Notes under the pieces: model-generated | Database searches by the model: none | What the model saw: the letters and a program-made list of their open reading frames with translations, nothing else | What the model was told of the DNA's origin: nothing | Position numbers and translations under genes: made by a program | In this document: positions 24,369 through 32,247 of the stretch, piece by piece | Numbering within the stretch: the stretch's first letter is position 1 | Layout of the letters: each line of letters begins with the position of its first letter | Origin: Saprospiraceae bacterium | Lineage (GTDB): Bacteria > Bacteroidota > Bacteroidia > Chitinophagales > Saprospiraceae | Assembly (NCBI GenBank): GCA_013360405.1 | Contig: JABWBR010000052.1 | Location: 1 to 38,122, forward strand | Reading direction: 5' to 3' | Length of the DNA: 38,122 nucleotides

Positions 24369-25157
24369 TTAATAATTAACACTTTCGGGACTGGCTTGCT
24401 CAAAAAACAGCCGCAACAATATTTTTAAAGCCTCGCGGTCGTAGGCCGACACCGGCGGATCGCCGTTGAGCAACCCGATGAGGCGGTCGGCCAACTGTTG
24501 TACCCATTTGCGCAAAGAGTCGGCATCAGTATCGCGCGATTCGAGGATGTTGAACAAGTCTACGATGATGCCGTAGACCTCTTTATCAGAGAGGTGGTCG
24601 TAGGCTTCAAAAAAATGCTGCTGAATAGCTGCAATGGCCGACTGGGTTTTGGGACTTTCGAACCACCTCAGGTCGGGCATCGACAGTATAAACCGCACAA
24701 AAAGCTTGAGGCAAAGCTCTGATTTGAGGCGTTTGCCTGCCAGCCCGCGAAAAAAACCCTCGAGGCGGTGCAATTCATCGCGAATGGCGATCTGCTCGAA
24801 TGCGCCCGCTGCATTATCACCGGTAAACTGCAACAATTCGTCGGATAAAAACCGGGGCTGCCGCCGGCGGCTGCGCGCTATTTCAAGACAAGCGTTGTAA
24901 ACCACTTTTGAAAAATAAGTGCGCAAATACACGCTGCCGTTGTATTGTGCTTTGATGCGATCCAGCTTTTTTTCCCACAATTGCAGATTAATCTCCTGCA
25001 CTACTTCTTCTTTTTCTTCAAAAGCAAAAAAACCGCGCGCAGCAAAACGAGTCACAGTGGCCTCGATAATAAACTGATAATGAGCCAGTAAGCGATCGGG
25101 CGCTTTGTGCAACCATTCTAATTCTTTAGCCTGTAAGTCTTTATCTGCCCCTTGCAT
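24369..25157 (-). CDS. Sigma-70-like (ECF-type region 2) protein
   Basis: 262 aa. Residues about 25-105 match ECF sigma region 2: YQFIIEATVTRFAARG, EEKEEVVQEINLQLWEK, YLRTYFSKVVYNACLEIARSRRRQP, i.e. the core-polymerase and -10 binding helices. The rest (about 110-262) is helical but shows no clear region-4 helix-turn-helix, unlike ordinary ECF factors. It is followed by a ZAS anti-sigma gene, which supports the sigma assignment. A promoter-like TTG-N17-TACTTTTA lies upstream (25243-25215, minus). The non-canonical C-terminus might bind DNA in another way or be regulatory. Confidence 0.75.
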   Translation of the reverse strand: MQGADKDLQAKELEWLHKAPDRLLAHYQFIIEATVTRFAARGFFAFEEKEEVVQEINLQLWEKKLDRIKAQYNGSVYLRTYFSKVVYNACLEIARSRRRQPRFLSDELLQFTGDNAAGAFEQIAIRDELHRLEGFFRGLAGKRLKSELCLKLFVRFILSMPDLRWFESPKTQSAIAAIQQHFFEAYDHLSDKEVYGIIVDLFNILESRDTDADSLRKWVQQLADRLIGLLNGDPPVSAYDREALKILLRLFFEQASPESVNY

Positions 25158-25214
25158 TTGTTAAAAAAACATTAAAAACACCTGCGACTTGTCCGGCAAG
25201 CTAACCGGCGTGCA

Positions 25215-25243
25215 TAAAAGTAGGCGAATGTAGCAAAAACAAA
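25215..25243 (-). promoter_or_regulatory. Probable promoter of the sigma/anti-sigma/CHAT operon
   Basis: On the minus strand TTTG (25243-25240) is followed after 17 bp by TACTTTTA (25222-25215), one mismatch from TAnnTTTG. The predicted transcript would begin about 50 bp upstream of the ATG at 25157. TACTTTTA also occurs upstream of the 35149 gene. Confidence 0.45.
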
Positions 25244-25264
25244 CTAATTTAAAAATCATCCGCC

Positions 25265-25948
25265 ATGAGAAGCACTGTTATTTTTGCCGCACTAACCATA
25301 TTGAGCCTGGCTTCCTGCAGCCGCGCTTACTACCAAACCGGCGACTACGACTATTTTGCCGCCCGGCATCGCACGATAGCCATACTACCGGTACAGACCA
25401 TTACCTACGGCCGTTTGCGCGAACGCCCCAGCGAAGAGCAAATGAAGATTATTGAGGAAGCCGAGAGCCGCGCATTCCAGATGTCGCTGTATGCCGAACT
25501 GGCCAAGCGCAGCGGCGTGGAATACAACGATATCGCTATCAAAATACAACACTACAGCCAAACGAACAGTAAACTCGAAGAAGCCGGCATCGGCATCCGC
25601 GAATCATGGGATATCTCCCCAGAACGGCTGGCCGCTATACTCGGCGTAGACGCGGTAGTGCACACCACGGTAGAAAAAGAGTATTTCCTCACGGAACTGG
25701 AATCGTTCGGCCTCGGACTGGCTACTACGCTGGCGATCTTTTTTTCTAATAACCCGTGGTGGATTTTCCTGCCCGATAACCGCACCAGCGAAGTGCGCAG
25801 CACCTGCACTATACTCGACGGCCAGGAAGGAATAACCGTGTGGGCTACCGACCGCAGCGAAGCCACCTACTGGAATCGCTCACACCGCGATGTGATTGAA
25901 AATATTACCCGCAGCCTCGCCCGGAGATTTCCGTATCGCAATCAATAA
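25265..25948 (+). CDS. Predicted lipoprotein of unknown function
   Basis: 227 aa. The signal peptide ends in a lipobox (LSLASC, Cys19), so it is probably anchored in the periplasmic leaflet. The body has alpha/beta character with IAILPVQTITYG near 38, an ERLAAILGVDAVVHTTVE stretch near 120 and an aromatic hydrophobic patch around 160 (FSNNPWWIFLP). This resembles GNA1162/CsgG-like lipoproteins that use nucleotide-independent domains to sense or assemble envelope machinery; that is an inference from the 'ILPV...GVDAVV' pattern only. It is divergent from the sigma operon. Its stop is 2 bp from a CCTCATAAAC array. Confidence 0.75.
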   Translation: MRSTVIFAALTILSLASCSRAYYQTGDYDYFAARHRTIAILPVQTITYGRLRERPSEEQMKIIEEAESRAFQMSLYAELAKRSGVEYNDIAIKIQHYSQTNSKLEEAGIGIRESWDISPERLAAILGVDAVVHTTVEKEYFLTELESFGLGLATTLAIFFSNNPWWIFLPDNRTSEVRSTCTILDGQEGITVWATDRSEATYWNRSHRDVIENITRSLARRFPYRNQ

Positions 25949-25949
25949 A

Positions 25950-26050
25950 GGTTTATGAGGGGTTATGAGGGTTGATGAGGGTTGATGAAAGTTAACCCCT
26001 CATAAACCCTCATAAACCCTCATAAACCCTCATAAACCCTCATAAACCCT
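25950..26050. repeat. Inverted 10-bp CCTCATAAAC array
   Basis: The left arm (25950-25987) has four degenerate units of GGGTTGATGA/GGTTTATGAG. The right arm (25994-26050) has five near-identical CCTCATAAAC units. A few bases separate the arms, so RNA would form a stem of about 40 bp. It lies immediately after the lipoprotein stop and 7 bp before the next start (26057), both on plus, so it may be both terminator and leader. Confidence 0.85.
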
Positions 26051-26056
26051 TCAATC

Positions 26057-26617
26057 ATGAACAAATATCCATTCCTCTGCCTCACGGCCCTGATCCTGTT
26101 TACTGCAAATGTATTATACGCTCAAAACGCCAAGTTAGACATTGGCGTGGGAGTAGGCGTATTGCCCACTTTTTTGAAAGACCGCGGAAAAACGCTGACG
26201 CCCCCTGTTTCTGTCTCTGCCGATTTGTTTTTAAATAAAAATGTCAGCCTCGGATTAATCGTGGGCGCTTCCGATACCGAAGCCCGCAGCACTTACGGCC
26301 CCGATGGCAGTGTATTGCGCTGGAAGAACAGCTATTCGTGGATGGGCGTTCGTTTTCTGGCCCATACCGACCGCGTGGATCGCTGGGATATTTACGGCGG
26401 CTTTACGCTAGGCTACGGCATCAGTCGCCTGGCTATATTGGAAGGAAAATGGGACGACCTGGCCGCCCACAAGCGCCTCAAACCGGTATCGGGCGACCTG
26501 GCGCTCACGGCGCTCGTCGGCGCGCGACGCCAAATAAAGGGCCGCTGGTGGGCCTTTGGCGAACTGGGCCTCGGTACCTCATTGCTAACCGCGGGTGTTT
26601 CATGGCGACTGCGGTAG
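26057..26617 (+). CDS. Small exported beta-rich protein, possibly an outer-membrane barrel
   Basis: 186 aa with a signal peptide (cleavage near YAQ, residues 21-23). The mature part alternates hydrophobic and polar residues with Gly/aromatic ends (DIGVGVGVLPTF, NVSLGLIVGA, YSWMGVRFLAH, IYGGFTLGYGISRL, ALTALVGARR, AFGELGLGTSLLTAGVSWRLR), and the last strand ends in an Arg-flanked aromatic. This is typical of small porin-like outer-membrane barrels of about 8 strands. The function is unknown. Its stop is adjacent to a convergent repeat (26618-26652). Confidence 0.75.
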   Translation: MNKYPFLCLTALILFTANVLYAQNAKLDIGVGVGVLPTFLKDRGKTLTPPVSVSADLFLNKNVSLGLIVGASDTEARSTYGPDGSVLRWKNSYSWMGVRFLAHTDRVDRWDIYGGFTLGYGISRLAILEGKWDDLAAHKRLKPVSGDLALTALVGARRQIKGRWWAFGELGLGTSLLTAGVSWRLR

Positions 26618-26652
26618 GAGGGGAAAAGTGAGAGAGGGAGGGAGGGAGAGAG
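26618..26652. repeat. GAGAGGGAGGG-type array between convergent genes
   Basis: A purine-rich array GTGAGAGAGGGAGGGAGGGA fills the 35 bp between the stop codons of the convergent barrel-like gene (26617) and small lipoprotein gene (26653, minus). It is a single arm related to the CTCTCAC family at 4911, 14064 and 20788. Confidence 0.75.
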
Positions 26653-27030
26653 TCACTGCTCACCTCGAAGTAGCAATTGAGTATGCTGAGAGAGGGCATG
26701 CAAAGCATCTCTATATGCCGTATGCCAGGAGAGTTTTTTTTGTGGCGACGCGTTTCGGGGTGGTTCCTGGCTTTTGTCCAGATTGTAAAAAGCAGCTTCG
26801 AGGTTTTCCACCTCGGTTACGAAGCGGATCTCCGCCTCGGTCAAGGCCCGCCCCTGAATATTGATGCTGTTTTTGCGCTGTGTGAGTTGGGCTAATTCCG
26901 ACATCAATGTTTCCCTATACATCAATGCTTCCTCATGCGCTGCGGCCGTTTGCCGCAGCATTTTTTGTTGCCGCTGACTATGGCAGGCCGGCAGCAGCAA
27001 GGGCAGAAATAATAGCATCCAACGGGGCAT
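26653..27030 (-). CDS. Small predicted lipoprotein
   Basis: 125 aa. MPRWMLLFLPLLLPACHSQ is a lipoprotein signal with lipobox LLPAC (Cys16). The mature part is helical, with many Gln, Glu and Lys (MLRQTAAAHEEALMYRETLMSELAQLTQRK), and probably coiled. No family recognised. It is downstream of the M14 gene on the same strand but separated by the 27040-27245 heptamer element, which may carry its own plus-strand promoter pointing away. Confidence 0.7.
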   Translation of the reverse strand: MPRWMLLFLPLLLPACHSQRQQKMLRQTAAAHEEALMYRETLMSELAQLTQRKNSINIQGRALTEAEIRFVTEVENLEAAFYNLDKSQEPPRNASPQKKLSWHTAYRDALHALSQHTQLLLRGEQ

Positions 27031-27039
27031 ATGATTCAG

Positions 27040-27245
27040 TTGTCTGTTCTCGGTTGTCCGTTGTCCGTTCTCTGTTGTCGGTTATCTGTTCCCTATCTTT
27101 GCCAGTTAAACTTAACAGAGAACAGAGAACAGAGAACAGAGAACAGAGAATAGAGAACAGAGAACAGAGAACAGAGAACAGAGAACAGAGAACAGAGAAC
27201 AGAGAACAGAGAACAGAGAACAGAGAACAGAGAACAGAGAACAGA
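27040..27245. repeat. Large inverted heptamer element with promoter-like core (copy A)
   Basis: The left arm (about 27040-27092) is built from GTTGTCC/GTTCTCT/GTTGTCG heptamers. A conserved core (27094-27111, TATCTTTGCCAGTTAAAC) follows, then about 19 copies of AGAGAAC (27112-27245). The array ends directly at the M14 stop codon (TAA at 27248-27246, minus). The same left arm, core and right array recur at 35584. TTG (27075) and TATCTTTG (27094-27101) fit the Bacteroidota promoter pattern with 16 bp spacing. Confidence 0.9.
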
Positions 27246-28769
27246 TTACATCTTATTGATCAATCTCCGGATTACCTCCGCATCTTTTTTCAGATCAAAT
27301 AAAAAGCCGTTAACTACTACGGCTTCTACGCGATCGCCTTTTTTCAACAACAGGGAGGTATTATTGCCAATAGAGATGCGGGTATCGTCCGATTTGTCGG
27401 GGGCCAGCAGTTTGAATGGGAAATAATCCATTTTGGTGCGATCGGGCAGATCGCGCAGGCGGATACTGGTGTAACCCTGCCGCAGGAGTTCGAGCGCGTC
27501 GAGACTTTTGATTTCGTCGGCGTTGCCGAGGGTGCGGGTGTAGGTTTTGCCGGGTACGGCCCTGTAGCCCCTCCCGTCGAAATCGTCGTAGGCGAAAAAC
27601 ACCGACAGGTCGCCAAATTCGCTGATCTCTGCGCGGTAGTAATAATCGCGGTTTTTGTCGACAGCCACTTCTCTGCGTTGAAAAGCTACATCGACCAGGT
27701 AGGATTCGCCTTTAAAATCGATCTCAACTTCCCGCAGGATGAGGTCGTGGAAGGAGTTGCTTTCGTTGAATGGAATTTGCTCGTAAGCGGCTAAGTCTGT
27801 GTTTTCGTATTCCTTTTGGGCAATGGCGTCGAGCGCAGCGAGCAATAAGACGAAGTGTACTTTGCGGATATACTGCTTTTCGGGATCGTTGGGCATGCCG
27901 CCGCATTCGATGAGAATGGTGCTGGTGCCCCACTTTTGGATATTGTCGCCAAAAGCGCGGGGTTCAAACTCGTCGTCGTAGCGGCCTATTTGTCCGGGCA
28001 GGTACGCCTGCACCAGGCCGTTCATCCAGCCGATGAGTTGCATGGCGTTGCCGCGCACGTCGTTGATTTCTTTTGCTTCGTTGTAGGCCGGCGCCAGAAA
28101 CGACATGGTAGCCGTCTTGGGCTTTTTGCCGGCGGCGTAGTAGCGGCCCTGGTCGTGCAGGTTGAAACCCCAGTCGGCATCGAGGTCGTCGCGGGTTTGC
28201 TTGAGCAACTGCGATTCGGGGCATTGCAGGCGCAAGGCGTCGCGGTTGAGGTCGATGCCCAGGGCGTTGCGACGGGAATAGCGTTCGGCGCCGTCGGGGT
28301 TGAGCATGGGCAGCGCCACGATGGTGAGCTCGGAGAGCAGACGCTGGCGCAGGTCGTTAAACTCGTCGTCGGCACTCAAAAAGCGGAATATGTCGAACAA
28401 AGCCATCGTGGCCGTCGATTCGTCGCCGTGCATTTGCGACCAAAGCAGCACTTTCACGGGCCCCTGCCCAGCCTGTACCCGGTAAATAGGCCTGTTTTCG
28501 ATTGAACGGCCGGCTTCCATTACCTGGAATGGCGCACCCAGTTTTTGCAACAGCGGTACAATATCGGCGTTTTTAAACCGCCGCTGCCTGATAGTGGGCT
28601 CTTTGTAGCGGTCGTAGCGCTCAAACAAGGGTTGATACGAGGCGTAATTACCTTCCAATTGCAGGCGCTTAGGCTGCGGCTGTTCCCGCTCGCCCGCACT
28701 CGCCGGCTGGGTACACGACGGGGCCTGGATCAATACTACGAATACAAAGATAATAAATGAGATACGCAT
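27246..28769 (-). CDS. M14-family zinc carboxypeptidase, exported
   Basis: 507 aa from ATG 28769 (MRISFIIFVFVVLIQAPSC); upstream codons translate a repeat and are not chosen. The N-terminus is a signal peptide, and APSC at residue 19 may be a lipobox. The M14 zinc site appears as MHGDES (His114, Glu117) and the later third ligand in FNLHDQGRYY. ALPMLNPDGAERYSRRNALGIDLNRD is the family substrate-binding stretch with Arg/Asn residues. The enzyme removes C-terminal residues from peptides or acts on peptidoglycan stems. It follows the M1 peptidase gene, so the two may cooperate in nutrient peptide use. Confidence 0.9.
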   Translation of the reverse strand: MRISFIIFVFVVLIQAPSCTQPASAGEREQPQPKRLQLEGNYASYQPLFERYDRYKEPTIRQRRFKNADIVPLLQKLGAPFQVMEAGRSIENRPIYRVQAGQGPVKVLLWSQMHGDESTATMALFDIFRFLSADDEFNDLRQRLLSELTIVALPMLNPDGAERYSRRNALGIDLNRDALRLQCPESQLLKQTRDDLDADWGFNLHDQGRYYAAGKKPKTATMSFLAPAYNEAKEINDVRGNAMQLIGWMNGLVQAYLPGQIGRYDDEFEPRAFGDNIQKWGTSTILIECGGMPNDPEKQYIRKVHFVLLLAALDAIAQKEYENTDLAAYEQIPFNESNSFHDLILREVEIDFKGESYLVDVAFQRREVAVDKNRDYYYRAEISEFGDLSVFFAYDDFDGRGYRAVPGKTYTRTLGNADEIKSLDALELLRQGYTSIRLRDLPDRTKMDYFPFKLLAPDKSDDTRISIGNNTSLLLKKGDRVEAVVVNGFLFDLKKDAEVIRRLINKM

Positions 28770-28784
28770 GGCGATATATTTTGA

Positions 28785-28884
28785 GGATGTTGGATGTTGG
28801 ATGTTTGATGTTGAATGTTTGATTATTAAATATTTATATATTATAAAAATCATCCAACATTCAACATTCAGCATTAAACATCAA
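28785..28884. repeat. Inverted TTGGATGT-type array between the M1 and M14 peptidase genes
   Basis: The left arm (28785-28824) has GATGTTGGATGTTGGATGTT units. The right arm (28849-28884) is its complement (ATCCAACATTCAACATTC), around an AT-rich core TTATTAAATATTTATA. The stop codon of the M1 gene (TGA, rc 28881-28883) is part of a right-arm unit. It would fold to a hairpin at the 3' end of the M1 transcript, 16 bp upstream of the M14 start. Confidence 0.85.
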
Positions 28885-31800
28885 AACTGAATTCCCTCCA
28901 CAAACCGCCAGGGGTCGATTTTCTGGAGGTCTATATGAAACGCTATACGCGACCAATAATTGCCGCGTTCGGCATGGCGGTCCTGGATATTTTTCGAATT
29001 GGCCAGGGGGAAATATAAGCCCATAGCGCCGCCGAACAAGTCGACCATCAGGCCGCCACTCCAAAGCAGTTGGTCTTCGAAGGTGTCGTCACTGCCGGTA
29101 GGCATGGCATTTTTAAAATAACCGATATCAAAATACGGCTTTACCGGGATTTTCCGCCACAGGTCGGCCTTGAAATTGAGCGAAGCGACAAAACTATTGC
29201 TGCGCCCCAGGTTGAATCCCTGACCGACCACGTTTTTCAGGCCGCCGTCGCGCAGGCTGATCTGCTGCGACCAGATGCCCTCGGGTTCGTGGCGGCCGAA
29301 GTAATAATCGTCGAAGCGATAGTCGTTGAAACCCTGCGAGACGAGGTTGAAAGCGCCGGGGTATAAGGCGCCGGCATCGCGGCGGGTGTTGTCGAGGAAG
29401 CCCCCGACAAAGCAACGCACATGAAGACCCCGCTTAGGCGCATAGCTGAGGCGGCCCGCCCACTCGAAGGAGGCTTTGAGGTAGCGCTGGTCGCCCGATA
29501 AGTCTTTGTATTGCTGCTGCTCGAGGGCGATGCGATAGCGGAAGGGGTAAAGCGGCCCCCTGTTTTCACCGTTGTAGCTCAGTTCGTGGATATAGTCGGC
29601 AAACCATTCCTTGCCGGTAAAAGCGCCTGAAATCCCCTGAAATTGGGCTTCTTCGCGATTTAGGATGATGGTTCGCCATTCGATATGCTGGTAAAAATTG
29701 CTTGCCGGCGCTTTGCCCAACTCCAGGCGTAGGAAAGGTACGGCGCGCAGGTAGCCCAGCCGGTAGTCGAATCTGTCGTTGCTGTCGTAGCGGAAATGCC
29801 GCAGCCCGGCGCCCACGGTGACCCGACGCAGCAGGCGCCCTGCCGGGTAAAAATGATACATAGCCCGGGCTACGCCGCTGAGTTGTTTGCTACCACTGGC
29901 GTACATGGGGGCCAACTCCCATTCCAGCCGACGCGACAATACGCTGTGGTTGAAAAACACGAGCCCCAACATGGTTTTGTCATAGTGGTTCCAAGCCAAG
30001 GCCGGGAAAAGGAACAGGTCGGTGCGCCGGTCGTTTTCGGGTCCGGGAATGAGGCGCAGGGCGAGCGGCTCTACTTTGCGCAGCAAACCGGTGGTGCGCA
30101 GTTGGTTGTTTTTGCGGTAAAAATCGAGCGTAATCCGGTCGGGGTCGAGCATAATATGCCGGTAATCGCCCGCAGGCAGGGCCACCTTTTGCGTGCCTTT
30201 AAATCCTTCTACCCAAAGCGAATGCACCGCCTGGCTGTCTTGCATAGCCACGAGTTGGACGGGCGAGGCGATCTGCCCGGCATTTTTGATTTTCACCCAG
30301 GTCGTATCGCCCAATGTGCGGGTGCCGGCCAGTTTGTAGTCGATGCGTTTGTTGGAGTAGAGCAGGCCGTCAAAAAGCCAGCTCAGGTCTTTGCCCAGGG
30401 CCTTTTCCCAGTGCGCCCGGAAATCGGCGGGCCGGGGGTGTTTGAACTGCCAGACGCGGTAGTAGTCCTGCATCACCTGGTCGAAACGCGCCGTACCCAC
30501 GTAGTTTTCCAGGTAGTGCATAGCAGCTGCCGGCTTGGCGTAAGCCCCCAAAAAATAGTTGACGCGGGTCAACTCATCGGAGGGAGTCTCCGGCGCCTGG
30601 TCAAGACGGCGGCGGCATTGAAAGAGGTAGGCGAGCTCGCTGAGTTGGTAGGCGCTGCCGCCGGTGACAAACCCGGGCAGGCCCGAAAATGTACCGCCAC
30701 CGCGGTAATACCGACGCATATAGCGGTTCTCGTAATATGTGTTGACGCCTTCGTCGAGCCAGGCGTGATCGCGTTCGTTGCTGGCGAGGATGCCGTAAAA
30801 CCAGTTGTGGCCCACTTCATGGGTAATCACTTCGTCGAGCGAAGAAGCGCCGCCGGCCGTGCTGATTACCGTGATCATGGGGTATTCCATGCCGCCGCCG
30901 GCGCTCAGGGCGCTTTGTACGGCAGTAGCCTGGGGCCAGGGGTATTCGCCCACCAACTCCGAATAGAACCGCACCGAGCGGTCGACGTAGTTGATGGCGT
31001 CTTTCCATAGGTTTTCCTGGGTGCGCGTGAACATCACCCAGGTGTCTACTTTGCGGCCCGAGGGCAATACCACTTCGCTGCGCTGTACGCGAAAACGCTT
31101 GTCGGCAAACCAGGCAAAATCGTGTACGTTTTCTGCCAGATAGCGGATGGTTTTGGTCGCTTTCGCCGATGGCGGAAAGGTGTCCTGCCGGGTATTGTCG
31201 GCGGTGAAACTGCTCATCATAGCGCGCGTGTCCGCTACTTTTTTGTCGAGGAAAACGCGCTCGCTTTCCGTTTGCAATACCCCCGTAGCGCCTACTACGT
31301 AATTTTCGGGCAGGGTGAGGCTCACATCGAAAGAACCGAATTCGGAATAAAATTCACCCATTTCAAGGTAGGGCATGTCGTGCCAGCCTTCGCGATCGTA
31401 TACGGCCGGCTTGGGGTACCACTGGGTGGCCTGGTACGATTGCCCCACGTGGCCCAGCCGCGAAAACGAAGCCGGAAACTGGAGTACGAAGGGTGTGGCA
31501 AGGGTTACTTCCCTTTCCGGGGGCAGCGGCGCGGGCAGCCGCAGGATGGCGATGTCGGGGTTGCCGGGCTTGTAATGCCATTCCACGGCCTGGTTGTTGA
31601 CCTTGAAATCCAGATTATTCAAGCCGCCCAACTCGCTGTCTTTAGCAAAATAAAACTTCGTGCTGCCCGCATCGAGTTGCTGCCGGGCAAAAGCCGTGCT
31701 GCGGTCCTGGTAGGCGTTGGGCCACAAGTGAATATACAACTCGCGCAGGGTATCGGGCGAGTGGTTGACGTACCGGATTTCTATGGCGCCGCTGAGCCGG

Positions 31801-31952
31801 TGCTGCTCGTCGTTGAGCGCAGCGGTGATGCGATAGTGCGCTTCCTGCTGAAAATAAGGCTTTTGCGCGCTCAGCCCCCCCCATGTATGTAGCAGTACAA
31901 GGGCTATTGTTATTTTTAAAATTTGTGCGGTAAACGGCGTGTAGTATTTCAT
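28881..31952 (-). CDS. M1-family metallopeptidase (gluzincin), exported
   Basis: 1023 aa. The signal peptide (hydrophobic about 8-27, cleavage near LSAQ) points to the periplasm or cell surface. The M1 N-terminal beta domain covers about 40-290. The catalytic zinc motif HEVGHNW (His378, Glu379, His382) with DEGVNTYYE about 18 residues later, and the substrate-binding GGGMEYPM just before it, are complete. The C-terminal half from about 620 is a long beta-rich domain with transporter-like or barrel-like strands, more extended than common M1 enzymes. The likely role is N-terminal trimming of peptides outside the cytoplasm. Confidence 0.92.
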   Translation of the reverse strand: MKYYTPFTAQILKITIALVLLHTWGGLSAQKPYFQQEAHYRITAALNDEQHRLSGAIEIRYVNHSPDTLRELYIHLWPNAYQDRSTAFARQQLDAGSTKFYFAKDSELGGLNNLDFKVNNQAVEWHYKPGNPDIAILRLPAPLPPEREVTLATPFVLQFPASFSRLGHVGQSYQATQWYPKPAVYDREGWHDMPYLEMGEFYSEFGSFDVSLTLPENYVVGATGVLQTESERVFLDKKVADTRAMMSSFTADNTRQDTFPPSAKATKTIRYLAENVHDFAWFADKRFRVQRSEVVLPSGRKVDTWVMFTRTQENLWKDAINYVDRSVRFYSELVGEYPWPQATAVQSALSAGGGMEYPMITVISTAGGASSLDEVITHEVGHNWFYGILASNERDHAWLDEGVNTYYENRYMRRYYRGGGTFSGLPGFVTGGSAYQLSELAYLFQCRRRLDQAPETPSDELTRVNYFLGAYAKPAAAMHYLENYVGTARFDQVMQDYYRVWQFKHPRPADFRAHWEKALGKDLSWLFDGLLYSNKRIDYKLAGTRTLGDTTWVKIKNAGQIASPVQLVAMQDSQAVHSLWVEGFKGTQKVALPAGDYRHIMLDPDRITLDFYRKNNQLRTTGLLRKVEPLALRLIPGPENDRRTDLFLFPALAWNHYDKTMLGLVFFNHSVLSRRLEWELAPMYASGSKQLSGVARAMYHFYPAGRLLRRVTVGAGLRHFRYDSNDRFDYRLGYLRAVPFLRLELGKAPASNFYQHIEWRTIILNREEAQFQGISGAFTGKEWFADYIHELSYNGENRGPLYPFRYRIALEQQQYKDLSGDQRYLKASFEWAGRLSYAPKRGLHVRCFVGGFLDNTRRDAGALYPGAFNLVSQGFNDYRFDDYYFGRHEPEGIWSQQISLRDGGLKNVVGQGFNLGRSNSFVASLNFKADLWRKIPVKPYFDIGYFKNAMPTGSDDTFEDQLLWSGGLMVDLFGGAMGLYFPLANSKNIQDRHAERGNYWSRIAFHIDLQKIDPWRFVEGIQF

Positions 31953-31995
31953 TACAGTGCTAAATTGAATCTTCAGGGTAAAAATACTAATTTGC

Positions 31996-32026
31996 TTGCG
32001 TGAAAAACTAAAACCCCCTATATTTG
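31996..32026 (+). promoter_or_regulatory. Bacteroidota housekeeping promoter of the tRNA
   Basis: TTG (31996-31998), 20 bp, then TATATTTG (32019-32026) is an exact match to TTG-N-TAnnTTTG. The start would be about 32033, 17 bp before the tRNA. It supports the phylum assignment. Confidence 0.75.
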
Positions 32027-32049
32027 CACTCGCTTTTGGAAAAATGTAT

Positions 32050-32123
32050 GGCGCGGTAGCTCAGCTGGTCAGAGCGTGCGATTCATAATCGCAAGGTCGG
32101 GAGTTCAAGCCTCCCCCGCGCTA
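32050..32123 (+). tRNA. tRNA with CAT anticodon (Met, or Ile2 if lysidine-modified)
   Basis: A 74-nt cloverleaf. The acceptor stem GGCGCGG pairs with CCGCGCT (a G-U at 1-72). The D arm is GCTC/GAGC, the anticodon stem TGCGA/TCGCA encloses TTCATAA with CAT at 32084-32086, the variable loop is AGGTC, and the T arm GGGAG/CTCCC encloses TTCAAGC. CCA is not encoded. Elongator Met and Ile2 cannot be separated here without comparing identity elements. Confidence 0.93.
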
Positions 32124-32125
32124 CT

Positions 32126-32167
32126 AAAAAACCGGCGCCCGGTTCAACCTGGGTAGCCGGTTTTTTT
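32126..32167 (+). terminator. Intrinsic terminator of the tRNA
   Basis: AAAAAACCGGC and GCCGGTTTTTT form the stem with a 20-base loop that itself can pair (CCCGGTT/AACCTGGG). It ends in seven T residues, a classical Rho-independent shape, starting 3 bp after the tRNA. Confidence 0.85.
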
Positions 32168-32241
32168 ATTTCGGATTTCGGATTTCGGATTTCGGATTGA
32201 ACCAGGATAAATCCGAAATCGAAAATCCGAATTCCGAAATT
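32168..32241. repeat. Inverted ATTTCGG heptamer array between tRNA terminator and umuC
   Basis: The left arm (32168-32199) has four tandem ATTTCGG units. The right arm (32211-32240) has complements CCGAAAT, CCGAATT and variants. A core of about 12 bp, GAACCAGGATAA, separates them. It lies 7 bp beyond the umuC stop (TAG at 32250-32248, minus), so it probably terminates umuDC while the tRNA has its own terminator. Confidence 0.85.
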
Positions 32242-32247
32242 GTATAG

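Noticed and set aside
27112..27245. CRISPR array
   Set aside because: Units are 7 bp with no spacers; a simple tandem repeat, and no cas genes are present.
29796..31010. 404-aa open frame on plus
   Set aside because: Antisense shadow of the M1 peptidase, which has a full motif set.
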